NCBI RefSeq assembly: GCF_905171775.1
Contig: NC_053490.1
Span: 461,179,143 to 461,243,142, forward strand
Direction: 5' to 3'
DNA: 64,000 nucleotides
Source: Rana temporaria
Taxonomy: Eukaryota; Chordata; Amphibia; Anura; Ranidae
Shown: piece after piece, positions 11,201 to 23,000 of the stretch
How positions within the stretch are numbered: position 1 is the stretch's first letter
How the letters are laid out: every line of letters begins with the position of its first letter
Notes under the pieces: model-generated
Told to the model about the DNA's origin: nothing
The model's input: only the letters and a program-made list of their open reading frames with translations
Databases searched by the model: none
Made by a program: the position numbers and the translations under genes

Positions 11201-14200
11201 CCACAGGTAACTGCACTGATTTCAGTAATAAACTTACCTTTTAATAACAATCATCCATTCAGTTTTTCCCGGCTGTTGCTGTCCCAGGGAGAGAGTGCAT
11301 TTGGTATCGATTGTGACAGGAGCTGGCGCTATACAGGAATCAGCTTATGTGGCTCTGCAGCTGCCTGCTTTCTCTACTGCTGGCTTCATTCACAACACTG
11401 ATGCTCTGGGATGACTGGTCAGCAACCTCCGATCTGGGCTTGCAAAACCACCATCCCAGTGCAGGAGGTTGCAGGCCACATCAGAGGGCTCCATGGGCCA
11501 CATGTGTCCCCCGGGCCACTGGTTGGGCACCCCTGGCTTAGAGGAACCTCACTTTATACAAGTCTTATCTATGTGACCTAAAAGAAAACTCATGGATTAC
11601 TTGCAGTAAAGGGAAGAGATTTTTGGAAATTCTCTCATTACCTTCCTCTAGGTTTGTCAGGCATGTTTTCTGGAGACACCCTGGAGGCTGGCCGCTGGTG
11701 GTGCACGGGCTGGCCCTGAGAGTCTGGGCTGAACCTGTTGGATGGTTTGGATCGGACGGGTGCTGCTGGTGGGGCAGTGTTCTGGAATGTTGATGTAGGT
11801 GTCTGCTGAGAAGCTTGAGAAGTGGATTGGTTCCTTGCAAAGTCTTGTGTGATAATATGCTGCAGGAAAGAAAAAAAATTCATGTAACACACACACAAAG
11901 CTTTAGTGGCGAAACACTAAGCCTAATTTTTGGGATTCTTCCGTGAGAAGAACATTTGCGTGCCTAACTAAGAGTGGAAAGCACTGTGGTAACCAATTCA
12001 GGTGAAAACACTAGTTGGACATCTTGGAAATAGGTCCCCTAAGTACCCGATCACCATCACAGACCGTGTCGTATTTAATGCTGGTGCATAGAGCATATAT
12101 GACACCTTATATGGGTGGAGGTCGGATGCTAAATGCCCAAGATGTAGGAACCCAAAAAGAGACCTAGTTCATATGATGTGGAGGTGCCCTAAGTTAAATA
12201 GATACTGGAGTGAAGTTATCTGAAAAATACTTGACTTAGACCCCAAGATATGCCTATTGGGGAATAGAATAATATGTGGGGGAGACAAATAGCAATAATT
12301 AGATGCCTTTTCCTGGCACGGAAACTGATAGCAAGGAAGTGGTTGGCATCAAATCCACCAATCCACGTAGAATGGGAGGATGAGGTTAATAAAAGCAATA
12401 AGAAAAGAAAGATGTGCGTATAACAAAAAAGGGAAATGCACAAATTTTCAAAAAAATATGGGAATGGTGGATTAGTAGATAAGGGAAGAGTGTGATGCAG
12501 AATTAGGGTTAATGAGGCCTTCTCTCGCATTCCAGGAATTATTTCTTCTTTTTTTGCTTCTTGGAATGATTAATAGTGAATAGAAATGGTATATTATTTT
12601 TGATAGGGGGAAAAATGAAATATAGTGCATTATATAAAAATATGTGTGCATGTTAAATGTTGGGGTGGTGGGTTAAGAGAACATGAAAGATATTGTATAA
12701 AAATGTTTTTTACTTTTTATACAAATAATAAAAAAACTACTTGATTAAAAAAAGAAAATACTAGTTAGAGTTTCTGAAATGGAAATGCAAGCAGCTGCTA
12801 AATACATGATTGAAATAATTATGTGTGACCTTTTTTTTTTTGCAAGTAAAAGAGTAAATCTGTTCATCTAGTCTTGTGATTATTATACTGCATTATAAAC
12901 CTGCAGGGCTAGGAAGAGGGCCTCACTATTTTCTGGTCTTTATTTGAGCTTCCCATTTCACCTGTTCAGAAAAGAGTGATGATGATATGCATTTGGCACA
13001 TGCTTTAAACGCATGACCATAGGGCTGCCTCAGGCAAGCCACTATTTTTCAATAGTAAACTGATGTGCAATTGTACAAGAATTAGTCTGGAATGTTACTT
13101 TGTTTCTGTCTCATAAAAACACAACTTCTGTGTACCATAAAAAGATGTGCTGGTAAAAAAAAACAAAAAAAAAACCTTGTGTTTATTGCATACCGTTACA
13201 TAAATTATAAAAGGATTGTTGTAGACCACAATTTTCAACATACAGGTAATAAAAATACGCCAACTGCAGGTAATGCTTAACTTACACATATGTGATCAGC
13301 TAGGGTAATGAGCCTGTGGGTCTGTGGCACATGGGTGGGAGTAGGCTGCTGTGGGGAGGGAGACTCTTGTGCCCTGTAGCGACTGGCTTGTGCTTCATAT
13401 TGCCGACTGCTTTCACCTGAAACACAGGAATCAAATTGTCCATCAAGACATGAATCTGCATTATGGAATATAATCTGATTTTAATGCAAAGTGTTATATA
13501 TAAAATTATGTTTTTTGTTTACATGTAAAATCACTTTCTTGGAGTATGTGACAAGACACAGGGTCATTTTATATTCATGACTACCTGAGTTATGCCGACA
13601 CCTTTCTAGTGAATGAACACTGGCTGAAAAAGGCAGGAATTCCCAAGCCATGGCATAACCCCTGCCAGCTCAGCTAAACCTCAGTTTTCTAGCAAGCAAT
13701 AAGGAATACAGACAAGATGGAAGAAATAAGAGAACCCACTTAAGATAAAAAAATAAAAAATAAAAGGGCGGGGGGGGGGGGGGGGGGCTCAACATTACAA
13801 GAAAGGTTCCTTTCAGGAAAGCAGGAAAGCAGAGCCGCCTCTGAGCAGAATTAAAAGCAATAAAAATTAAATAAAATAAAAAAACAACCTTGCACACAAG
13901 AAGCAACTTTTACTCCTCTGGCAATAATGTTTCCTGAACCGATGGGTTCCGCAAAACACCAACCCAACAGGCTGGCATCTATCATCTAGACCGGGGATAT
14001 GCAACTAGCAGACCTCCAGCTGTTGCAGAACTACGATTCCCATGAGGCATAGCAAGACTCTGACAGCCACAAGCATGACACCCAGAGGCAGAGGCATGAT
14101 GGGACTTGTAGTTTTACAACAGCTGGAGGTCCGCTAATTGCATATCCCTGATCTAGACCTTTCAAATCATTGGAAGGATCTTTCAACATCCAACAATCTA

Positions 14201-17200
14201 CAGTGCGCATCTGAAAAGTATTCACAGCGCTTCACTTTTTCCACATTTTGTTATGTTACAGCCTTATTCCAAAATTGATTAAAATCATTTTCCTTTAAAA
14301 TGTTACCAATAATACCCCATAATAACAAAGTGAAATACGTTTGTTTAATCATTGCAAATTCATTTAAAAAAAAAAAAAATCACATGTACATAAGTATTTA
14401 CAGCCTTTGCTCAATACTTTGACACCAATTGCAGCCTCAAGTATTTTTGGGTATAATGCTACAAGATGGCACACCAATTTTTGGGCAGTTTCTCCCATTC
14501 TACTTTGCAGGAGCTCTCAAGTTCCATCAGGTTGGATGGGGAGCGTTGGTGCACAGCCATTTTCAGATCTCTCCAGAGATGTTCAATCGGGTTCAAGTCT
14601 GGACTCTGGATTGACCACATAACTACATTCACAGAGTTCTGCCGTAGCCACTCCTTTGTTATCATGCCTGTGTGCTTATGGTGTTGCCCTGTTGGGAGAT
14701 GAACCTGTGCCCCAGTCTATGGTCCAGAGCGCTCTGGAACAGGTTTTCATCAAGGATGCCTCTGTACATTGCTGCATTCAGCTTTCCCTCAATGCTGACT
14801 AGTCTTCCAGTTCCTGCCGCTGAAAAACATCCCCAAAGTATGATGCTGCCACCACCATGCTTCACTGACGGGATGGTATTGGCCAGGTGATGAGTGGTGT
14901 CTGGTTTTCTCCAGCAACGAGGCTTGCCATTCAGGCCAAAGAGTTCAAACTCCGTTTCATCAGACCAGAGAATGTTGTTTCTCGTGGTCTGAGAGTCATT
15001 TAGATGCCTTTGGAAAACTCCAGGTGGGCTGTCATGTGCCTTTTACTGAGGAGTGGCTTCTGTCTGGCCACTCTACCATACAGGCCTGATTGGTGGATTG
15101 CTGCAGAGATGGTTGTTCTTCTGGAAGGTTCTCCCCTCAACTGTTTCTGTATGGCAATGCACGGTAAATGCAGTCTGACCCCTTTATAAATTTATCTTTA
15201 TGGGATGGAATTGTCCCAAGAAGTTTGATATAATCAGGTTGGCTTGGGTATAGGCCAGAACCCCAACTCTCTAGTCCAGGGGTAGACAACCTTTTGAGCA
15301 TAGTGTGCCGAAAAATGTTTTAAAAAAAATTGAGCGTGACGATTTTATAACCAAAAAGTCAACTTCACACACTCAATCACGAAAAGGATTTTTTATAAAA
15401 TGCTTTAAACTACTTTAGTAGTGAGAAATTAACATCCTGCACTCTAACACCTCAGATCAGCCCCATTCTCATTTGGCCCAACACTAAACCCCCCCTGCTC
15501 TTTTGGCCCAACACCGAACCCCCCCTGCTCATCGGGTCCAACACCGAACCCCTCCCTTCTCATCGGGCCCAACATTATATCTCCCTGATCATCTGCTCCA
15601 CCGCTGTACCCTCTTCTCATCTATGATATGTGTGATATGCTGAGTGGTGAAAAGAAGCAGAGATGAGACGCATCTACCTGTCCTGGCACACTCATCCTGC
15701 TGATCCACCTCTCAAATCCAGCCCACGTGCTTGTATGTGATGTCACATACAAGCATCTGTAATGGATGCGCAAGGATTAGCTCAGGTCAGGGGTATTTTC
15801 TGAAAGCAGTGAACAGGATCATAAGTTGGGCCCCCGTAGTAAGTTCCCAGAAGCTCAACAGTGATTCCACAAAATTTCACCTGATTGTGGTTTTCTCAAT
15901 CACAGTGAAATCCCTTCTTTCTGAGATTGGTAGTGGCAACCAAGCGAGTCATCTTCTTCCCAGATGGTGGACAGGGCTAGCAGGACTGTGATTGGCTTTA
16001 GCAGTGGCCAATGACAGGCCTCCTCCTGGAAACAGGGACCAACCTTCCACCAGCAGAACTGCACTCAATCTCTTTCCCATCACAAAAGCCGACGATCACA
16101 GCTACAGCAAGTTTAGAGAACCAAGCAATGTTTCCCATCTTTTACAATGTGTGGGGGCACAGTGCCTCCCCCTCAGTGCAGGTGCGGTGAAGTCTGAAAT
16201 GGGAATGCATTAGTGTCTCACGGACACTTCCCTTTGCTGCTCTGCTGATGGGGAGGGAGTCGAGTGTCGGCAAAAGAGGCTTCGGGTGCCGGGGGTTGTC
16301 TACCCCTGGTCTAGTCCATAAATCCTACCTTTAGATTGCCAAGGTTTGCTCTCGAAGGACAGATAATAGGTGAGGGTCTTGCCACCAACATTCAAGAGCC
16401 AAGGTCAATAAAAAGGGGGTGAAAAGTGGAGGGGGATCAGCGAAGAAGGGAGAGGGTGAAGGGGGTGACAACAGTAGTGGGAGATGGTGATATAGAGAAT
16501 ATCACCATCTCCCGCTCCTGTTGTCCCCCCCCTCACCCTCTCCCTTCTTCGCTGATCCCCTCAACTTTTCACCCCCTTTTTTATTGACCAATTCCAATAG
16601 TGGATACTTGTACTGCATATTCCTGAGGTGTCCTCCATAAAAAGTATCATTTGTTATGTGGACTACACATAATGTGCATCTGTTAAAAAAATATATATAT
16701 TTTTAGTATATTTAGTGAACCTACTTTCAGACTGGCTTGGTTTAGGAACTTCCTGTGGGTAATTTTCCTTCTCTTGGACTTGCACTGGGGAGCTCGCTGG
16801 GCTGATAACTTCAATAGTGTCTCTGGGTGGCTCATAGCGGTGGGAAGACACTAAGGAATAGACATATCAAGCATAAGATAAAACAACCCATCCATATAAA
16901 AATCTGATATAGGAAAACAATATCAACTCAAAATGAATGTTACAATGCAAAATTAATTAAAGTGAATGTAAACATTTGATTTCAATCAAATAAAAAACAA
17001 ACAATAACGTTATATTTATGTGTATTAACATTGCAGGGCAGCCCTGATTCTCTTAGCCCTTCCCCACGTTGAGTGCCCACCATAGCCAGATGCTTGCTAT
17101 AAGGGCACTCGTGCAGGTTTGCTCCCAAGCCGGATCTGTGTCTATTGACACAAAAAGCATCACTGGCTATCTCTAAGCCAATGAGGAGTTATAGAGCCAA

Positions 17201-20038
17201 GAGAGATGCTGCTCTTGTGCATATCGCTGGATCAGGCTCAGGTAAGTATAAGGGGAGGCTAACTGTACTCAGAATGCATTAAAGTGTTGAAGTCTATTCT
17301 TTTATTCACTGCCAGCCCCTCTATTAGAGTCTGGCATACCACAATTTGCAAGTTCTTTGCAAAATCGAGCGTTCTAAATACCTCTTTAGCGCAGTCTTCA
17401 GGTCAGTCACATGATTTGCGGCCGCTTTACAGCTCCGAGACATTGCTTCTGCGGGAGGGGCCACAATCTCCCTCGGAGGTCAGCCGGGAAGATCACGTGA
17501 CCTCCCGCAGAAGCAATGTCTGAGCTGTAAAGCGTCCGCAAGTCATGTGACCAGCCTGAAGACAGCTCTAAAGAGGTATTTAGAACGCGCGGAGACTGAG
17601 ACACAGAGAAGACGACACAGAGGAAGGCGGGGGTGAGGGGGAGAGAGGAGAGCAGCTACGTATGATGGAGGGACATACTCTGACCATGGTGGTCAGGGCT
17701 GAGTAGCCCTGGTTATCCTGTTTAATATAGAGGGGCATACAGGAAGTGGCAGGATCAGGAAGTTTTTTTTTTTTTTTTATACAGTTTAGAGCAGTGGTTC
17801 TCAACCTGGGGGTCGGGACCCCCTTGGGGGTCAAATGATGATTTGCCAGGGGTCACCAAATCCTGGGCTGTTTCTGAAGCCGCATTGTTCTCCCAGGAAG
17901 GGAGATAAGAGGGGAGGAACAAAGAAAAAGGGAGAGAAAGGAAAAAAATAAAAAAGAAGAGCAAGAAAGACAGTTAGAGGGAGGGATGGGGGAAAAAACA
18001 AGGAATTAGAAGAGAGAGAGAGATGAAAGGGAAAGAAAGTTGAACAAAGAAAGAGTGGTACATCCTAAAATGTACTATAAGGGGTTTTAATACTGTACGA
18101 GCGGAAAGCACGCAGGGAGCGCTAAAGGTCTGTGGGTTAGGGGCGCAAATTACTTGTCTTGCCTTGGGTGCTTTCAACCCACGCTATGAAAATAATTTTA
18201 TTGTTAGGGGTCCCCACAATTTGGGAAATTTTATCAAGGGGTCACGGCACTAGCAAGGTTGAGAACCACTGGTTTAGAGGGAGGCAGATTACACAGCAAA
18301 ATCACTGTGCTGTGTAATCTGCTTTAAGGGACCAGAATCATCTTTTTTTTTGGGGTTAACAAACACTTTAAGTAAAAAAAAACTTCCGACATTAGAACCA
18401 CTTTAATCTGTTACAATATTTTTGGATTAAAATATTTTACCATGTGGTCAACGCACTAAAATCTGTGTCAATGCTTATGCTTTTTGTTCTAGTTACAGTT
18501 TGCAATTCCATTTAAACACAAGGCAGTTCACACTACATATACATGTTGTACTTTGTTTCGTAGTGCTGCACAGTTACTGTTTTTTACTGTTCCACTTATC
18601 TAGTTCAAGTCCATCAGTCTGCTAGAACTGCCAGTGAATAAGTGGGTCAATAGGAAGCCCTTCTTGCAATATATTTTATTTTGGCATTCATTAAATCCAA
18701 AGTAGAAGAATGTACAAATGCAAGTATGAAACATGCCATATCAAAAATGACTTGCATGTAAAGGGCACAGTACCATTAAATACGCGCTAAAAATACACTG
18801 AATGGAACATCAAGTAGATTTTCATAGCAATCAGATACGTTTTTCCAACTCAGTGCTTTCAAAAGGCACAGGACTAGCATTACTGGTGGTAATTATTATA
18901 TTCATTGTAGATGGTACTTAGTAAGGGTCATTATAAAAAGGGCAATTAGGAAAAATGTAAAAGGTAATAAAAGGAAAGTCTTGAGGGAGCGTATGCTTAA
19001 AGAGGAGCTCCAGGCTTTATTGTAAAAACTTAAAGTCAGCAGCTAACAGTAGCTTCTGACTTTTAATAAAAACAGACACATGCCTGTCCCAGGATACAGA
19101 GCTGTGTGCACCCGACACCCTTTTCTCCAGCCAGCATCTTAAGTGTGGGCAACCGGCTGAGGGAGGGGGAGAAAACGTCCACTCAGATCGCCTAGGCAAT
19201 CTAAAACTGGGAAACTGGGAACCTGGCAACCCCCCCCCCCCGAAACAGAAATAACTGGTGGTCCTGTAAAAATGAACTTTAACATAATTAAACTTGAAGG
19301 GGGGTTCCACCCGCAATTTTTTTTTTTTTTTTTTAAAGTCAGCAGCTACAACCACTGTAGCTGCTGACTTTTAATAAGGACACTTACCTGTCCTACTCGC
19401 CTGCGATGTCAGTCAGCCCCCCCCCCCCCGAGGTCGATCCCACGATCCTAGCAGCTCCTCAGTAAGGGAAACAGCCGTGCGGGTTCACTGCTCGTTTCCT
19501 ACTGCGCATGCGCAAGCTCTTTGTGAATGGGCCGGCTGCTCTGGGATACACACAGTTCCCAGAAGGCAGCACACCCCATTCACCAGAAGACACCACGACT
19601 AGGACGGAGGAAGAAGACCCACCGTGGACGATGAAGAGGCAGATTACAGACTTCCGCATAGCAACCGCTATTTCTGGCAAGTATAAAACTTTTTTGTGGG
19701 GATTTCTGGTGACATTTTTTTCCCCCAGGGTGGAACTCCACTTTAAACAAAGCTAGATACTTACAGCTACTGGAGGAATTGGAGCTTAGTGAACCACGCT
19801 CTCGCGCATCTTTGTCAGAAGCAATCTGCTGTGTTATGATCACATCTATGAAGTTGGCTGCAGTGATTGTAGTCTTTCCGTGGGCTTTTAATTCCTCCAC
19901 ATAGCGTGATTTAGTATGTGCGGGTTTATCTTTGCCTGCTTCAGAATACACAGCTGGAGATGGCTGGCTTTGGGACTTGCTGCTAGAGAAACTGGAGGAG
20001 GTGTATGGGCTTTGAACCAGTCTACGCTCAGACTCCAT

Positions 20039-20077
<39 letters not shown>

Positions 20078-23000
20078 CTGCTGCTGATGCTGCTGCTGTT
20101 GCTGCTGCTGATGTTGCTGCTCCATTGCTGCACGCCTTTCTTCTGCTCGTAGCGACTCGTGCTTGCTTTCCTTTGGCTTGGAAACTTCCATCTGTGGAGC
20201 AGAAGCTGCAGCATCTACTAACGCAGCTAATGCATCAGCAGCGGTGCTATACCGGGAGGCTGGAGTTCCGTGAGTGATGGAGGCTGCACCAGGATTCAGA
20301 GGCCTAGCAAAGAAGAAGAGAGATTACAAGACTGAGCAATATCGTTAAATTAAGTGACTTTCTTTTGAAGTTCCTTTGCAAGAGTTTACCGTTTGTTAAA
20401 TACTTCATCTTAAAATGTACTCACACCTCACAGAAAAAAATATATATACTACAATTACAATTTGTGCCAAATTGGGGAATGGTGTACAATACTCACAACG
20501 TGTTATCTTGCATATTGTTCCATATCCTGAAAAGAGGGGAGGAGAAAAAAAAAAATCACTGTTTAGACTCATCTCCCCTACCCCCAATGTGTCAGCACTG
20601 GGTGTTTGTACAGCTAATCACCAAAAAGCAGTGCTTGCACAAGAAGGGGAACGAGTCCCATGTCCTCTATAGCCAGAGCCACTGTGCGAGTTTGTGTGCT
20701 TCTGGCAGTTAAATAGAGTGGCTGGGAAGAGAAGACAAGGTATGGTGGTGCAGCCACTAGGAGTGACGCAGCCACTTTGCTCCGCATAAGCAAAGCACGT
20801 GTTTGTTGGTCCACGGGCACCATAAAAAAAAAAAAATCCAATGTCATTTAGTATGACAGATTTTCTAAGATGGAATACATCTTGCAGTCAAACGTATTTA
20901 TCCGTTACAACTTGTAAACCACTCAGGATGGCAGAAGTGAGATACCTAGTTTGTTAAAAGCACTTGTGATTTAATTTCAGGTGTTCCTATGCTCATTTCA
21001 GAAGGCAAGCAAAAGAAAGATACAACATGATGAGCATTCACGAGCCCACATATCAAAACAACTATGAACATCCTTGCACACAGATTGGGACAAAACTCAG
21101 GTTTGGAGTACTGCCCAAAGTGGAAAGTGAAAAAGGAACCATTTATCAGTATCAGACTTCCCACTGACTGGGCATATGTGCAGAGGGTAAAGTGGTGCTC
21201 CCCTTTCAGCAATAGCAGAAATAGGACTGATCATATGTGCCCCTCTAGAGTAACACTTCTCAGGCTGTCCAAACTCACGCTAGGGTGGTTACAGCCGAAT
21301 CTGCATATGGTAGGACGTGCAGATACTACTTGACTGGGCTAGGAAGACTCCAAGGATCTATACTGTCAAGCCTGTTACACAGCCAGCAACTAGCCAGAAA
21401 AATCTTAGCCAAAAAAAATCCAAAAAGAGAACTAAAGTTTGTTAGCTTAGGCTCTTATCCCTTGATACTGGTAAAAATCTGAGCTGTCTCTAGCAGTAGG
21501 GGAGCATGGCCACCACCTCAGGTTGTGCCTTTTTCTTGCAGGTGGCACTATAACCCAGTGGTCAAGATCTAAAAATCTTTGCCATGTCGCTCGATGAATG
21601 GAAGAGGAATAACACTGGCAGCAATGTTATACAGTGGGGGAAACAATGATTTGGTCCCCTGCAGAGTTTGTAAGTTTGCCCACTTACAAAGAAATGAAGG
21701 GTCTAGCATTTTTATCATAGGTGTTTATTAAATGATACAGAATTCCAACCAAAAATCCAGAAAAAACACAGGATACAAATGTTATAAACCGAGTTGCAGT
21801 TCAGTGAGTAAAATAAGCATTTGATCCTCTACCAACCAACAATAACTCTGACTCCCACAGACCGGCTACAGTATGTGCTAATGTGGTATACAGATTAATC
21901 CTGGCAATATAAGAAGGTGCTCCAACGACAACTTGTTATGTGCAAAAAAGACACCTGTCCACAGAATCTCTTTCCATTCAAACCTTACCATCATGGGCTG
22001 ACAAAGGACGTCGGGGACAAGATTGTAGACCTGCACAAGGCTGGAATGGGCTACAAGACCATTGGCAAAGAGCTTGGCGAGAAGGAGGCAATTGTTGAAG
22101 CGAATATTTGCAAATGAAAGAAATACAAAATAAACATCAATCGACCTTGGACAGGAGCTCCATGCAAAATTTCATGGGGTAAGGATAATCATGAGAAAAG
22201 TGAGGGATCAGCCCAGAACTACACCGGAGTAGCTTGTGAATGATCTCAAGACAGTTGGGACCACAGTCACCAAACAAGCCATTGGTAAAAGAATATGCTG
22301 CCATGGATTGAAATCCTGCAGCACCCACAAGGTCCTCCTACCCAAGAAGGCACATGTACAGGCCTGTCTGAAGTTTGCCAATGAACATCTAAAGGATTTA
22401 GAGAAGGTTTGGGAAAAAAAGTGCTGTGGTCAGATGAGACCAAAATTGAGGTCTTTGGCTTTTACACGACTCGTTGTGTTTGGAGGAAGAAAAATGCTGA
22501 CTATGACCCTAAGAACACCATCCATACAGTCAAGCCTGGGGAGGTGGAATCATTCTGCTTTGGGGCAGTTTCTCTATAAAGGTACAGGCTGACTTTGCCG
22601 CATTGAGTGGCCAATGGACAGGGCCATGTATTGTAAATACTTGGATGAGAACCTTCTTCCCCAGCCAGAACACTGAAGATGGATCGTGGATGGGTCTTCT
22701 AGCATGACAATGACCCAAAACATATGAATAATATAAAGTGCCCTTCGCGCTACTACGAGCCAATAATAATATAAAACCAAACAAAGGCGTGAATGCAGCA
22801 AAACCTAGTAGTGTTTAAAATACACAAGTGAAAATATGTTAAAAGAGGGGTTTTGCGCAAATACTAAACACTATCAAGAAAAAAGTGACGATAATAAGCG
22901 ATTATCAACCAAAACATGTAAATTAATTAAAGTGAAATAAATTAAATACATATATGACTGAAAAAATGCTAAGTGTCCAATAGGTCAAAATTGCAGTAAA

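Noticed and set aside
19508..20277. Plus-strand frames with Leu- or Ala-rich runs over exon 21
   Set aside because: Antisense shadows of the CAG tract and of NCOR1 coding sequence.
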